Source: Prochilodus magdalenae
Lineage: Eukaryota; Chordata; Actinopteri; Characiformes; Prochilodontidae
DNA length: 64,000 bases
Assembly: GCA_024036415.1 (NCBI GenBank)
Contig: JAMWET010001193.1
Span: 62,001 to 126,000, forward strand
Direction of reading: 5' to 3'
Part shown: piece by piece, positions 24,191 through 35,430 of the stretch
How positions within the stretch are numbered: the first letter of the stretch is position 1
Layout of the letters: every line of letters starts with the position of its first letter
Translations under genes and position numbers: made by a program
The notes under the pieces: generated by a model
The model's database searches: none
What the model saw: only the letters and a program-made list of their open reading frames with translations
Told to the model about the DNA's origin: nothing

Positions 24191-25085
24191 CTACAGAATA
24201 TTACAGCTAGAGCTACTTTTCATTTGCAGTTGTCGCACTTTAGCCTCCAGTTCAGCTATCCTCCTGTTTTTATCTTCGTTAGATGTTTCCTGTTTCTTGA
24301 AATGCATTGCCATTGTAAAGAGCTCATAGCTGTAGTAGCTGTGATTGTTACTACTCAGCATGCTGTAGATCTTCTGGAAAAGAGTAGTCACCTGAGAACT
24401 GTCTTCTCTCTTCCTGTTGTTGAATACATGATACCTCCATCCACAAGCAGCTATCAGGTGTTTCAGATCAGGCCCAGCCTCTTCTATAAAGGTCTCCACT
24501 GTCTTGTTGTCATACTCGAGATCATCTCCACGAGTGAACAACACGATCATGTGCTTGTGCACTCCTTCACCAAAGATTTCCTGGAATTTTCGGACAGTGT
24601 CTTTCTCCTCTTGAGTGAAACGCTTCACATCAATCACAAGAAGAAAGGCATGAGGGCCAGGAGCAGCGAGCTGAACACCCCTCACGGTCTCTTTGACTAT
24701 AAACTCAGCACTCATGTTGGTGTCATACAAACCCGGGGTATCAATGACTGTAATAGTTTGGCCATTGATCACTCTCGTTATGTCTGAGCAAGTAGTCGTA
24801 ACAGAGGTGGCTCTGGCCTCAGATTTGAACACATTCTCGCCCAGAATGGTGTTGCCAGCAGAACTTTTGCCAACCCCGGTCTTGCCCAGTAAGACCAACC
24901 GCCATGGTGCAGGACCTGTAAGATGAATAAAAAACCCCAGCTTATAAAAACACTTGCATCTGTTGTGACATCAGTCTGAACATCATGTGACAAGTTAATT
25001 TGCATACTTCATCATATATTAGTGCAGTTGCTCTTTGCATCTCCTGAAAGAACAGACTTCAGAAACACTCACCACTGTAAGCCAT
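24191..25085 (-). CDS. GIMAP family GTPase (single AIG1 domain) with CaaX-like tail
   Basis: Coding exons on the minus strand are 25085-25073 (MAYSG) and 24915-24191, joined by a gtgagt donor and a cttacag acceptor in phase 1; the product has 245 residues. AIG1 G-domain motifs are complete: P-loop GKTGVGKS (15-22), DTPG (63-66), the GIMAP conserved box around LVIDVKRFTQEEK (97-109), TRGD (132-135) and the YHVFNNR base-contact region (166-172). The last 60 residues are polar and charged with heptad-like spacing (RRIAELEAKVRQLQ), a likely coiled coil, and the protein ends SSSSCNIL. The family (GTPases of immunity-associated proteins) works on lymphocyte membranes. CNIL fits a CaaX box with X = Leu, so geranylgeranyl anchoring is inferred. 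It is the left half of a divergent pair; a truncated duplicate is at 48331-48979. Confidence 0.88.
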
Positions 25086-25129
25086 TACAGTCGCAGTAAC
25101 TGTATCGTAGGACGATTGTGTTGTTACAG

Positions 25130-25270
25130 ATGGTTTTAACATGAATTTTCTGGGGTCAGGGATTTTATAAGACCATGTACTGGGCTGTGGCTCCTCCTGT
25201 TAGGCGTACTTGATCATGATTGGATATTCTGTGATATTTTTAGCTGAATTCTTTACCACTATAAATGCTC
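25130..25270. promoter_or_regulatory. Candidate bidirectional promoter of the GIMAP pair, copy 1
   Basis: Two TATA boxes face outward: TATAAAA on the minus strand (25163-25169) for the single-domain GIMAP and TATAAAT on the plus strand (25260-25266) for the two-domain GIMAP, about 90 bp apart. An inverted CCAAT box (ATTGG, 25219-25223) and the word 'ggctcctcctgt' lie between. The same order and spacing recur at 49047-49140, which supports a functional role. No transcript evidence is available. Confidence 0.6.
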
Positions 25271-25289
25271 TGAGGGTACTGCCTCCTTC

Positions 25290-25314
25290 ATCTATGTGAG
25301 CTGACTTCAGAGAG
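25290..25314 (+). other. Inferred untranslated first exon of the two-domain GIMAP
   Basis: The sequence about 30 bp after the plus TATA box runs to a strong donor (gag, then gtgagt at 25315). Its intron would end at the acceptor tcccag (to 26416), just before the coding exon. The homologous stretch in copy 2 (near 49190) has lost the donor (gtgagt replaced by atgaat). Confidence 0.45.
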
Positions 25315-26444
25315 GTGAGTGTCTTCTGTTGTTGTATCATAAACTCTGATGTGCTCATTTTAATACAGTTACGTTTTGGATTAGCCTGTATCAGTATCGA
25401 CAAACTACACTGGCACTTAAATGCTTATATAGAAAGCTGTTTAACATGAAGCATTTAGTTTACACTTCCATTGTTGAGTATAACAACTTGTGCTATTCCT
25501 ATGCCTTTGAGTTTTTGGGGGTTTAAGAGCTGAAATGTTGAAGCTCAAATGTTGCACTTAGTGATGATGTTTCTCTACAAATTCCTTAGGAGAAGCAGAA
25601 TTAGACAAAAAGCTTCTTCACGTGCTTCTGGCCCACACAGTTAACATTATTAAAACGGAGATGGCTCAGGGTAATGAATTGGAAATGGGTTGGTCGCAAA
25701 AGGAAGATGAGTGGTAGTGTGTGTGTGCTGTGGCCAGTCTGAGCACAAGGCTTAACTTCCCTGACATCTTTTTTAAAACGCTTGGCTTTAGTTACTGGAT
25801 TTTTTCTCAGGAAAAGAAGTTAAGCCTGGAACTAATAACGGTCTACCTAAAACTTCAGAGGGGAGTTTTTTTTCTTATGGGATATACATTTGCAAGGCCA
25901 TATTGAGACCACTGCTCAAAAGACATATTTTGTTGATTTTAATACACAATTATTTTGTGTATCATTACTTTATTTGCTGAATAATTTTAAAACACAATAA
26001 CACCAACAACACAATGAGAGCTTTTGTAATTGGAATATATATTTTTAGTATATTTAGTATATATATGTTACCAAACCCAAATTGTCAAAAACATCAAGTG
26101 TTTAAAGATACCGATAAAGTAACTTAGTGCGGGAGGCTTTTCCCTTTCATTTTTTTAAATAGTGAACTTCTGTGGATTAAACTTGTAGACGATCTTTTAC
26201 TGAAAGATATTATTTCAATTCAAAGAAGTTATTTGGTGTCTAGTGTGAGAGAAAATATTCTCTTTATGGTTTAAATCTGGTTTATTCTGGTTCTTAAATA
26301 TGAACAATTATTGTACTTTGGGCATGGCCCATTTTTCTTCCCAGGAGTGTACATCACAACATAACAGAATTCCAATAATTACAACAAAACAACTGAAATT
26401 CCAGATCTTTTCCCAGGAACATCAGTGTGTTTTTCCACGGTGCA

Positions 26445-27887
26445 ATGGCTGCCGAGGCACAGAAGACAGGTGCTGATGATTCAGTGCAGATAGTTTTAAT
26501 TGGTGCTACAGGCTCGGGTAAGAGCTCCTCTGGAAACACCATCCTTGGAAAAAAACAGTTCTTGTCTGAAGCCTCTGCAAAGTCAGTAACACTGCACTGC
26601 CAAAAGGCAGCTGAGATGATCAACAGTAGGCAGGTTACTGTGGTGGATACTCCAGGCTGGGACTGCACAGAACTTTCTAGCCATGAGGTTAAGAATCAAA
26701 TACAGCAGACCTTACAGAACCTACATGGGCCATACTCCTTCCTCCTGGTCATCCGGGTTGGTTCTGTGGAATCTGAAGACATTGCTAAAATTCATGGACT
26801 GCAAGACATACTTGGTCCTTCATTCCTGAAGCACACCACAATCCTGTTTTCACACAGTGATAACCTCGAGTGGAAAACCTTTGATGAATATCTCGAGGAA
26901 GGAGGAGCCGAATTTCAAGCCCTGTTGAGGGGTTGCAATAACAGACGTCATTCCTGGAACAACAGACATGAAAGATCTGATGAGGATGTGGAGAAACTCC
27001 TGAGAGATCTGAAAAGTACAGAAATGAAACACCAGCATTCAGTAATCAGCTTTCAGGACCAAATGGATAATAATACAACCCCCTCTGAAATCCCCTCTGA
27101 GCAGAAAGGGAATCATGGAAAGAGGATAGGACCAGGAACTTCAGCAGCCGCACATGCACAAAAATGTAAAAAACCTATCCGAGTTTTATTCCTTGGAATG
27201 ACCAAAATGGGGAAGACCTCTAGCATCAGGACACTGCAAGGTAAAGGCGAGCAGACTTCAGATAAAGATGTGTACAGTTACAGCACAGCTGGACTCAGTC
27301 TGCAGCTGATAGACTCTCCTGGCTTTGATGAAAATCCGAGGGAAATCCAGGAGGTCATTTCTACATCTGTGTCCAGTTCTGAACCCCATGTAATTGTCAT
27401 AGTGATGAGTGTCGGCCGCTTCAGTCCTGCAACCAGGAGAACCATGCGGCATGTTGAAGAAGTTCTGGGGAAGAATGCAACTAAACACACAATGATCCTT
27501 TTCACTGGAAAGAATGATCTGGAAGGCACACCTATAGAAGCATTTGTTGAGCAGAGTGCAGACCTGAAGGAACTTGTGAAGAAGAATGGGAACAGATTTC
27601 ACGCACTGAATAACAGAGACACCAGCGATCAGAGACAAGTAGAGGAGCTCCTGCCGAAGATTGCAGACATATATGAAGCAAATCGGGGAGAATCTTACAA
27701 ATCACAGCATGTACGTTCAGAGCCAGCACATGAGAAAGGTAAACTTTGTTTTTTTCCAAATCTAATGTGGAAATATAACATATGTGCATATTAAACTGTT
27801 TGTTATGTTCTTATCTTTACAGGTAAAGAATCTAAACAGAGTGGAATTTTGGGGAAAGCTTTCAACTACTTTTCGAAGAAACCTTGA
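26445..27887 (+). CDS. Two-domain GIMAP-like GTPase
   Basis: Coding exons 26445-27738 and 27823-27887 (donor gtaaac, acceptor tttacag, phase 1) give 452 residues. I chose the ATG at 26445 because it has a good context (gcaATGG) and is conserved in copy 2; frames opening earlier lack an ATG. The first AIG1 domain has P-loop GATGSGKS (20-27) and DTPG (68-71), but FSHSDNLE (135-142) stands where the usual TRxD-type motif is expected. A polar linker (about 190-243) leads to a second G domain with GMTKMGKT (251-258), DSPG (290-293), FTGKNDLEG and HALNNRD. A short basic tail follows; no membrane segment is seen. Several AIG1 domains in one chain occur in GIMAP8-type proteins, so it is probably GIMAP8-like. 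The 3' region resembles that of copy 2 (50734-52163). ATTAAA at 28157-28162 may be the polyadenylation signal. Confidence 0.88.
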
Positions 27888-28084
27888 CACAACACTTGTG
27901 TTTGAGATATGTCTCATACTTTGTATGAATAATTTCTTACTGGATGTAGAGATGTGTTTATAGTGTTGGGATGGAATGTCAGTGGTCGGGAGTGTGTACA
28001 GTATAGATGTAAAAGGTTTGTGTTAAATCTACTGATCATGTCTGTCTGTCAGAAACAAAGGTAAAGACAGAGCTTAACAGTATC

Positions 28085-28285
28085 ATTTTAAACCTCTTTC
28101 TGTTACATGAGCGCCGCCATGTGGACATCCTTTTCATTCTTAAGCTCTACAGTAAAATTAAAGTCTCTCTAGAAGCCTGTATGGTTTGCTCTTCTGGTGC
28201 TGCGGTTTCTCTGAAGGACATGACGGGTATTATTGACTCTGCTCTCTATTGTTTATTTTTCTGTACAATCATATATATTTCCTTC
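28085..28285 (+). repeat. 3' flank of the duplicated GIMAP unit, copy 1
   Basis: Matches 53008-53215 in order: 'gccatgtggacat', 'ttaaagtctc', 'ctgtatggtttgctct', 'ctggtgctg', 'gactctgc', 'ctctattgtttatt', 'tgtttatccatt'. It shows that the duplication extended through the 3' UTR of the two-domain gene. Confidence 0.8.
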
Positions 28286-29500
28286 TATTAGTTTGTTTAT
28301 CCATTGCTTTAGTGCCAAGTTATAAATACAACTTTAAAACATTTTCAAGACATTTTAAAAACTTTTAGATTTCCTTTAAAACCTTCTTTACATTTTCATA
28401 CCTACTGAAACACAGGTTTTGAATTAAAATGTTCAAACATCTGAAAAAGAGTGTGTAACATTAAGAATAGTCACTACTAATCATGTATTGGATACTATTG
28501 GAGTTCTGTTCAAATTGTCAGTAGCAAAACTGTTTTATCTTGTTAGTGAATATTAACAGTGCATATCCACTTATATTCATAAAGCACACATAATTAAGGT
28601 ACATGTTCACTCAAAACAAAAGCATTTTAGCAAAGGATGTGCTTTCAAGTGTCTCTCTACATAACCCTCTTTGTATTGTCCAGGACATGTATAATCCTCA
28701 GTTATGAGGGGAGAGTCCCGAAGAAAAAAAAAAAAAAAATCTTTGCATGTTGGCTGTTTCCCAACTAAGGGACTTTCTTCAAAGATAAACATGTCAGAAT
28801 ATGTTTTCCAATAATGCAGTGACACGTAGTGCCATTAGAAAATCTAAGAATAATATGCACAGTTAAAACACCAATCTTGTACACTTACACAAGACCATCC
28901 TTCCAGCACATAGTGTAGTGAGGCAGCCAGCAGGGGGCGACCACACCGAGGCTTTGATTCTTCAGGGACCTCAAAATCCCAGAGTTCTAAGGTGACTTCT
29001 TTGTCACACCTTTGAATCAGGTTGACCGATAACGTAACACATGACTATCTCAAGAAAAAGAAAGGGCAAGAGAAGAAGGAAAAGGAAACAGAAAGCAAGG
29101 CAATATCTCTATAAAACGTTTTCAAATGTTTTTTTTTTTCATTTAGTTTTTTTTTGTTAGGCTTTAACCTTTTTTGAGTCACGCCACGCTGGCGTCTCCT
29201 GTGTTTGGAATTTCCCGTCCTTAGCGTTAAAAGAGTGTAATTCATTTTGCCTCCAGCAGTTGGGTTCGACATTGCAAGGTTGCTGGTTCGATAGCGACCT
29301 TACATGAACTGTGCATAACACACCATGGGCCCTCCTGTGGTCGTAAACTGCACGTTCTCACACACAAACAAATAAGCCACATTCCGACGGGCTTTCCTCT
29401 CTGCACTTCGTCCCTGGCCTTCCCGTGACACTCATTAACCATAACTGTCTGCCAAAGTGTCTAAATATTACCTATAGTCACAAATTGATAAACTGAAATG
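28286..29500. other. Intergenic with small repeat fragments
   Basis: Contains 'cagccagcagggggcg' at about 28926 (shared with 16770), an A run at 28724-28739, T runs near 29130-29156, and a tRNA-like patch near 29245-29300 (ggttgctggttcgat) that may be a SINE head. No gene. Confidence 0.4.
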
Positions 29501-29504
29501 AATT

Positions 29505-30975
29505 TCAATAAAACTCCTGATAAGCCACCTTTATCAGAAATGACTCTCTGTATTACCACTTATCAAGATTTTACCACTGTTATAAACACAGTAAGTTCAT
29601 TCACATGTGAACATGATCCAAGCTCTACATTTATGAACTAGCCAATCTGTAAGTTCATCTGTTCACATGTGAAACATGAATATCCAATCTGTTGGGATAG
29701 AAGGGGAAAAGAATCTGTAGGGATAGAAGGGGAATAGCCAATCTAGAAGGGGGAAGCAGTAGGGATACTTAGAGAGGGGCCAATCTGTAGTGATGAATAG
29801 CCAATCTGTAGGGATAGAAGGGGAATAGCCAATCTGTAGGGATAGAAGGGGAATAGCCAATCTGTTGGGATAGAAGGGGAATAGCCAATCTGTAGGGATA
29901 GAGAGGGAATAGCCAATCTGTAGGGATAGAAGGGGAATAGCCAATCTGTAGGGATAGAAGGGGAATAGCCAATCTGTAGGGATAGAAGGGGAATAGCCAA
30001 TCTGTAGGGATAGAGAGGGAATAGCCAATCTGTAGGGAGGGGAATAGGGGTAGGGATAGAAGGGGAATAGCCAATCTGTAGCCAGGGGAATAGCCAATCT
30101 GTAGGGATAGGGGAATAGCCAATCTGTAGGGGAATAGAATAGCCAATCTGTTAGGGATAGAAAGGGGCCCAATCTGTTGGATAGAAGGGGAAGAAAGCCA
30201 ATCTGTAGGGATAGAGAGGGAATAGCCAATCTGTAGGGATAGAAGGGGAATAGCCAATCTGTAGGGATAGAAGGGGAATAGCCAATCTGTAGGGATAGAA
30301 GGGGAATAGCCAATCTGTAGGGATAGAGAGGGAATAGCCAATCTGTAGGGATAGAAGGGGAATAGCCAATCTGTAGGGATAGAAGGGGAATAGCCAATCT
30401 GTTGGGATAGAAGGGGAAAAGCCAATCTGTAGGGATAGAGAGGGAATAGCCAATCTGTAGGGATAGAAGGGGAATAGCCAATCTGTAGGGATAGAAGGGG
30501 AATAGCCAATCTGTAGGGATAGAAGGGGAATAGCCAATCTGTAGGGATAGAAGGGGAATAGCCAATCTGTAGGGATAGAAGGGGAATAGCCAATCTGTAG
30601 GGATAGAAGGGGAATAGCCAATCTGTAGGGATAGAGAGGGAATAGCCAATCTGTAGGGATAGAGAGGGAATAGCCAATCTGTAGGGATAGAAGGGGAATA
30701 GCCAATCTGTAGGGATAGAAGGGGAATAGCCAATCTGTAGGGATAGAAGGGGAATAGCCAATCTGTAGGGATAGAAGGGGAATAGCCAATCTGTAGGGAT
30801 AGAAGGGGAATAGCCAATCTGTAGGGATAGAGAGGGAATAGCCAATCTGTAGGGATAGAAGGGGAATAGCCAATCTGTAGGGATAGAAGGGGAATAGCCA
30901 ATCTGTAGGGATAGAGAGGGAATAGCCAATCTGTAGGGATAAATGGGAAAATGAAGAGAGAATGAAATCACACAC
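29505..30975. repeat. 29-bp minisatellite array 1, with conserved flanks
   Basis: About 40 units of gaatagccaatctgtaggga plus tagaagggg (or tagagaggg) from about 29690 to 30945, with a disturbed zone at 30030-30190. The left flank (cctgataagccacctttatc, on to 'gtaagttcattcaca' and 'agctctacatttatgaac') and the right flank (gggataaatgggaaaatga, then gagaatg) are nearly the same in array 2 (40925-42170). The unit includes AGCCAATC, an NF-Y/CCAAT-like word. Because 29 is not a multiple of three, all three minus-strand frames run through the same 29-residue peptide without a stop; these long frames are a by-product, not genes. Confidence 0.92.
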
Positions 30976-31253
30976 ACACACACAAATACACAATAATAAT
31001 ATATACATACACTTTATTATTTTTAATATGATTGTGACAGTTTATTTGGAGTGGTCCTTACTGGATGAGATAGACATTAGTAGACTCTTGTTAGAAATTC
31101 GGGTCTTCAAGAAGAATCAGAAGTCAGGAGACTGGAGATGAGGTTCAGCAGTTAGTTTATTCACACATACAGAGATGCATGGGTACAACTCGGTCGATCA
31201 TGGCCAATCTAGTCTTATTCACATGCACGAAGAATCATGCCCGGGCACCAGGC

Positions 31254-31360
31254 TTAGGCTGTCAGTCCTGTCCAGTCTGGTCCAGTCTGGTTCAGTCTCG
31301 TCCAGTCCAGTCTAGTCTGATCCAGTCTAGTCTTGTCTAGTCTTGTCTGACTAGGGGTAT
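31254..31360 (-). repeat. Short tandem repeat of a (C)CAGTCT(A/G)GT type
   Basis: Around ten imperfect 10-bp and 5-bp units (gtccagtctg, gttcagtctc, gtctagtctt), with clear periodicity from 31263 to 31352. The A/G-rich strand produces a misleading KTRLDQTRLD reading frame. Confidence 0.8.
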
Positions 31361-32010
31361 TTTGGGAAAACCTTATATACATTGGAAACTGGGGGAGGGG
31401 AAAGGATGAAGGTGAGAGGAGTTGAAGGAGGAATAGGAGGGGGGTGAAGATGAGGGTACTTGGAGTATCAACATTGGGGGGGGGGTTGATGGTCATCACA
31501 CAACAAAGGGTTATAGTTGGCATTCGAACAGATAAGGGAGAGTGATCAGCTGATGGTTATCACCTTAAGGTCGGTGACAGTGGGTCATTTCTATATAAAC
31601 TGCATAGCCACTCCATAAGAAAACTAAAAAAAATCAGTTACAAACCATCGCACTTTCCCCACAACAACAGGCCATTTGCTAGAGCTTAGTTGAGACCTTA
31701 TGAGAATATCAGAATTCAGAGGATTACATTAGAAAGGAAAATAACGTATGTTAAAGCTAGTTTCTTTCATTCTCCATAAAATAACAACAACATATCTATA
31801 CTGTAGCAACAAAGAAGCATCTGAATACATTTAGCAGATTACCAAGAGATGATTAATTACTGAATAATTGGGATTCATTAATATCCTGCTTAATTTACTT
31901 TATTTGGAGTGCCCAGTCCATATATTTCTCAATGAATGTCACAAAGAATTTTCAATAAACGTTTTCCTCTGTTTATTACATGCACAGTTGACCCCTGCTG
32001 AAGCTCACCC
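31361..32010. other. Intergenic, nothing recognised
   Basis: Purine-rich, with a run of G at 31476-31485. No gene. Confidence 0.4.
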
Positions 32011-32300
32011 CCCAAAAAGCCTACACTGTAAAAATGAAGGAGTTAAGAAAAAAATTTCAAGGAAACTTACTGCACTAAATAAAATAAAAAAATACCATTA
32101 GTTGTGTCAACTAACTAGCTTTTGATTATATAATTTACCTTTCTTATGTATAAAAACTTACAAATTTAACTAAGTTGTGCCAACTTACTGTCTTTTATTT
32201 AGATAATTCATCTTTCATATGTATAAAAATGTACTAAAAACATACTAAGAATTCCAAATAACAAAAGTTGTGCAAACTAATTTTCTTAAGATAATAAACA
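32011..32300. mobile_element. MITE-like repeat beginning cacactgtaaaaa-type end
   Basis: A left end 'ctacactgtaaaaatgaagg' followed by two internal copies of an AT-rich motif (agttgtg(t/c)caactaac/ctt, about 32098 and 32173) and a third near 32262 resembles abundant fish elements with TACACTGTAAAAA ends. The right end is not defined. Confidence 0.45.
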
Positions 32301-33694
32301 ATACAACAATTTAATTAACATGTGTATTTTAAACATGACAGTAATAAAACTGTAAAACCTGTCAACAGTGCTTTTGTGAAAACAGCACATTTGGCTAATG
32401 TTTCATAAGCCTATCACAACTCAAACTTGATAAACAATAATCAAATCCCAAATGTACACTACAAACTATAATTCAGCACCAGTCAACTGCTAAAACAATG
32501 CCAGCTAACGGAATTGCACTTTAAATTTATCCATCAAGTTATGTTCTGGAGTTGGGCTTTCCAAGCAAACCTGAAAACAAATGGAGATACAAGTCTTGTT
32601 CCAACAACAGCAATATCGATATATTATTGCAATACTTCCAACACGTTAATTCAGGTGTAACCTGACCTTTCTGCATCTATTAATTCAAAAGTTAAACAGC
32701 ACAATGACACCAAAGATGCAGACTATAACAACCCTGACTTGGGCAAGAGAATGGAAGAAAAGGGAGGGAAAATAAATAAATAAAAGTATATATATAAATA
32801 AAAAATACCTCACAAGCAAGAAAATTAATGCAGTATAGCATAAACAATAGCTTGTTTTTTACCAGAACTAGAGTATTATTAGCAAGAAAACATGCCCATA
32901 GAACACAAACAATGTTATAATTTAATCACCTAAATAAAAGGAGAACAATTTGGTTAACCATGTGAAATGGCATGTGGGCTGAAGCATATCGTTGTTTTTG
33001 GAAGAAAACCTTGTATCTCCAAAATGATAACTCATTTGATAACTGATCACTTTTTTGAACTGATCACTTTACTTTTTAAATAAGTCCATGGAACCAGACA
33101 TTATTTTAGCTTGGTTTTTCAGGTGCATTTATCATGAAATCACAGTGTAAAGGGCAGTTTGAAATTACGTTAAAAAAAACCCTAAAAAAAAAGACAATTG
33201 GAGATACAAGGTTTTCTTCGAACAGCAGCGATATGTACTATACCCAATACTGTCTCCGAAATACTCCTCTTGAGATTATCCCGAATGATATATTGCCATG
33301 TTTGATTTCACTAACTTCTTTTATCCTAGAATTGTGCCCTATATAATTGTGCTATACTTTTTGTTGTGAAGTCAATGTTTTACCAATGATCAAGGCAAAA
33401 ACACTAAACAGGTAAACACTGGCAAGACAAAAGCCTCTTCGAGCACAACAGCACCTCTTTTTGAAGGGTCACAAAATATTTACCTCTTTCACAATATAGA
33501 CAAAAGCTTGAAAAAAAATGTCCTTTCATCAAAAATGCCTTCATCTCAAAAACTGCAGGAAATAACTGTAAAAAGTGACCATGTCAAAATCAAAGCGGGT
33601 ACCCCATCACTTTTTTCCTGGAGTTTCATTTTGTACAATGGCCTGAAATGTCAAACTGCAGAAAGAAAGAAAGAAAGCAAAAAAAGATTTGCTT
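32301..33694. other. Intergenic, nothing recognised
   Basis: AT-rich. Frames at 33134-33346 and 33508-33723 have no recognisable domain. Confidence 0.4.
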
Positions 33695-34390
33695 TTAACT
33701 TAGAGAAGGAGCATTGTTTTTAAGCTCCTGACACGCTGTGAGCAGCGGGTGGAAAGTTCCATGAAAATATGCTGAACAGTTTCGAAAGTGTACTTTTGCT
33801 CTTTTGGGAACTCCATGTTTAAGGTATAGAGGAGGCCAGAAATGTAGGCAAACGCAGTAGGGAGGTCTGGTAGATCTGTGAGGGCAATGGCCTCTTCCAA
33901 CACAATGGCAATATTGACTACTGTAGTGAGGTAGAATCAGCATCTTCGAAAACAGTGAGGATACCCATCTTCAATTACACAGGTTTCATTTTCAGAACGT
34001 ACACTTAAACAAGTTCTAATATCCTTTGTATTCTTGTGCTTTCTACTTCTGTGTGATGTAAAAGTTTTTAGATTGTTAGTTTTAAACTCACACTGCAGGA
34101 AGGGTCAAAGCACAGTCTCTTGATTTTTTTGAATGATGTCCAAGATGAGTGAAATAATTGCGTTGAGTGCAAATTTCTCTAAATTCACACCAATCACAAA
34201 AGAAGGTTGATGTCTCCTGCCTCCAGTCTTGCGATCTGGTGATATGTGATCTTAATGCGCCAGGTGTTTTGAAGGTACACACAGTCACTGTAGACACAGG
34301 GCCAGGGAGCTCCTCTGTGTCGTAGTCGATGGTGCCTCAATAGATTTTGACTTGAGCTGACAAAACTGCGCAACCTGCACATTATAGAAT
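33695..34390 (-). pseudogene. Decayed zinc-finger multicopy gene (C2H2 N-terminus, truncated middle)
   Basis: On the minus strand the 5' part (34385-34088) reads, across two frames, three C2H2-like segments: one with SSSQNLLRHHRLRH, one with TFKTPGALRSHITRS, one with FFCDWCEFREICTQRN followed by FTHLGHH. The 3' part (33903-33721) reads LTDLPDLPTAFAYISGLLYT, then LNMEFPKEQKYTFETVQHIF and a CSQRVRSLKT end before a stop. I know this combination from a multicopy, uncharacterised fish protein family that behaves like mobile or retro-copied DNA. Several frameshifts and the missing middle make it a pseudogene. Confidence 0.65.
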
Positions 34391-35425
34391 AACTGCAATG
34401 AGAATTAAATTAAAGAACAGGGTTAGTTCTTTATCCTGTGGACATCCTCTGCAATTATTTCTGACCTTGTTGCTGTTGTAGCTGATATTGGGAACTGCTT
34501 TATTTATTTATTTATTTATATTAAGTAAATAATATGTCCACTCCACATTGATAGTACCATTTTCCATCAGCTTTTCTTTTATAATATTCTTTTATTCTTT
34601 TTTAAACTGAAAGCTTACTTGCTTAACTAGAACTAGACTGGTCAGCTAGCTAACAGGCTTAAAGACAACTCCACCATTAATATCACATTAATATTTGAAT
34701 TAAAGCACTTATGATTCACTGTAAAACTGCAATGTAAAAGTCTAAAGAATGCCACTTGCACTGCTTACACGCTTCAAATGTCTGTTTCAGTAAGAAATAA
34801 GGTTCGAAGTTATAGTTTCAACAGTGAAAAAGTGGACCGTTGGTCGAGAATAAATGACGCTGATTCCAAGATAACCATTTTTTTAAATTTAGTTATATTA
34901 CGTGGTCTTTAGGTGCAGGGGCCAGCGTTTAAATTCCTATGTATTTCTATGTAGGGAGCAGGGAGCTGTTTGAGGCTCAGGCCCAGTGTGAGAAGAGGGT
35001 TGCTGTTAGTTTGGTGCTAAATAACACTTGCGGTGGTAATTTGGTTATGTAACATTATTCATAAAATGAAGTTTTTGCATTAAACAGTTCTATGTTGTCA
35101 TGTATTCGTTATAATACGACAAAAAGTTAAAAGGCTAAATAAATGACCACAGTATACACTGGGTGAACACTGTTCTACTTACTTAACAGTCCCTGATTGC
35201 TTGGCAACGACACTACGTACGTATCAACCCCTTTCCCCAAGACAACTTCACGGCCTTGAGTGGCATATTGCTTTAATAAGCACGTAGTTGTGACGAATCA
35301 AACTGCCTTGCCGAAAAACTCTACCAAAATGCAAATTTACAGGTAGAGCTGTAAGTACATAAAACTGTAGGTAGGATATTCACACAAAGCTTAAGTCAGC
35401 TACTTATGCAAATTTATGTTCCACC
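34391..35425. other. Intergenic, nothing recognised
   Basis: AT-rich; holds a (tta)n stretch near 34500 and no recognisable gene. It may belong to the same multicopy element as the flanking pseudogenes. Confidence 0.4.
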
Positions 35426-35430
35426 TTAAA

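Noticed and set aside
24224..24787. Plus-strand 187-codon ORF opposite the GIMAP exon
   Set aside because: It is the antisense shadow of a well-supported AIG1 domain.
26354..26668. Minus-strand ORF opposite the two-domain GIMAP start (also 50664-51128)
   Set aside because: Antisense shadow; its presence in both copies follows from coding homology on the other strand.
29690..30945. CRISPR-like appearance of the regular 29-bp repeats
   Set aside because: Units abut directly with no unique spacers, and the window is eukaryotic with introns; this is a minisatellite.
29663..31008. Three long minus-strand ORFs (285-412 codons) as genes
   Set aside because: They are the same cyclic peptide read in three frames of a 29-bp repeat; no start context, splice signals or domain.
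31254..31523. Minus-strand ORF with KTRLDQTRLD repeats
   Set aside because: Explained by the short 10-bp tandem repeat at 31254-31360.
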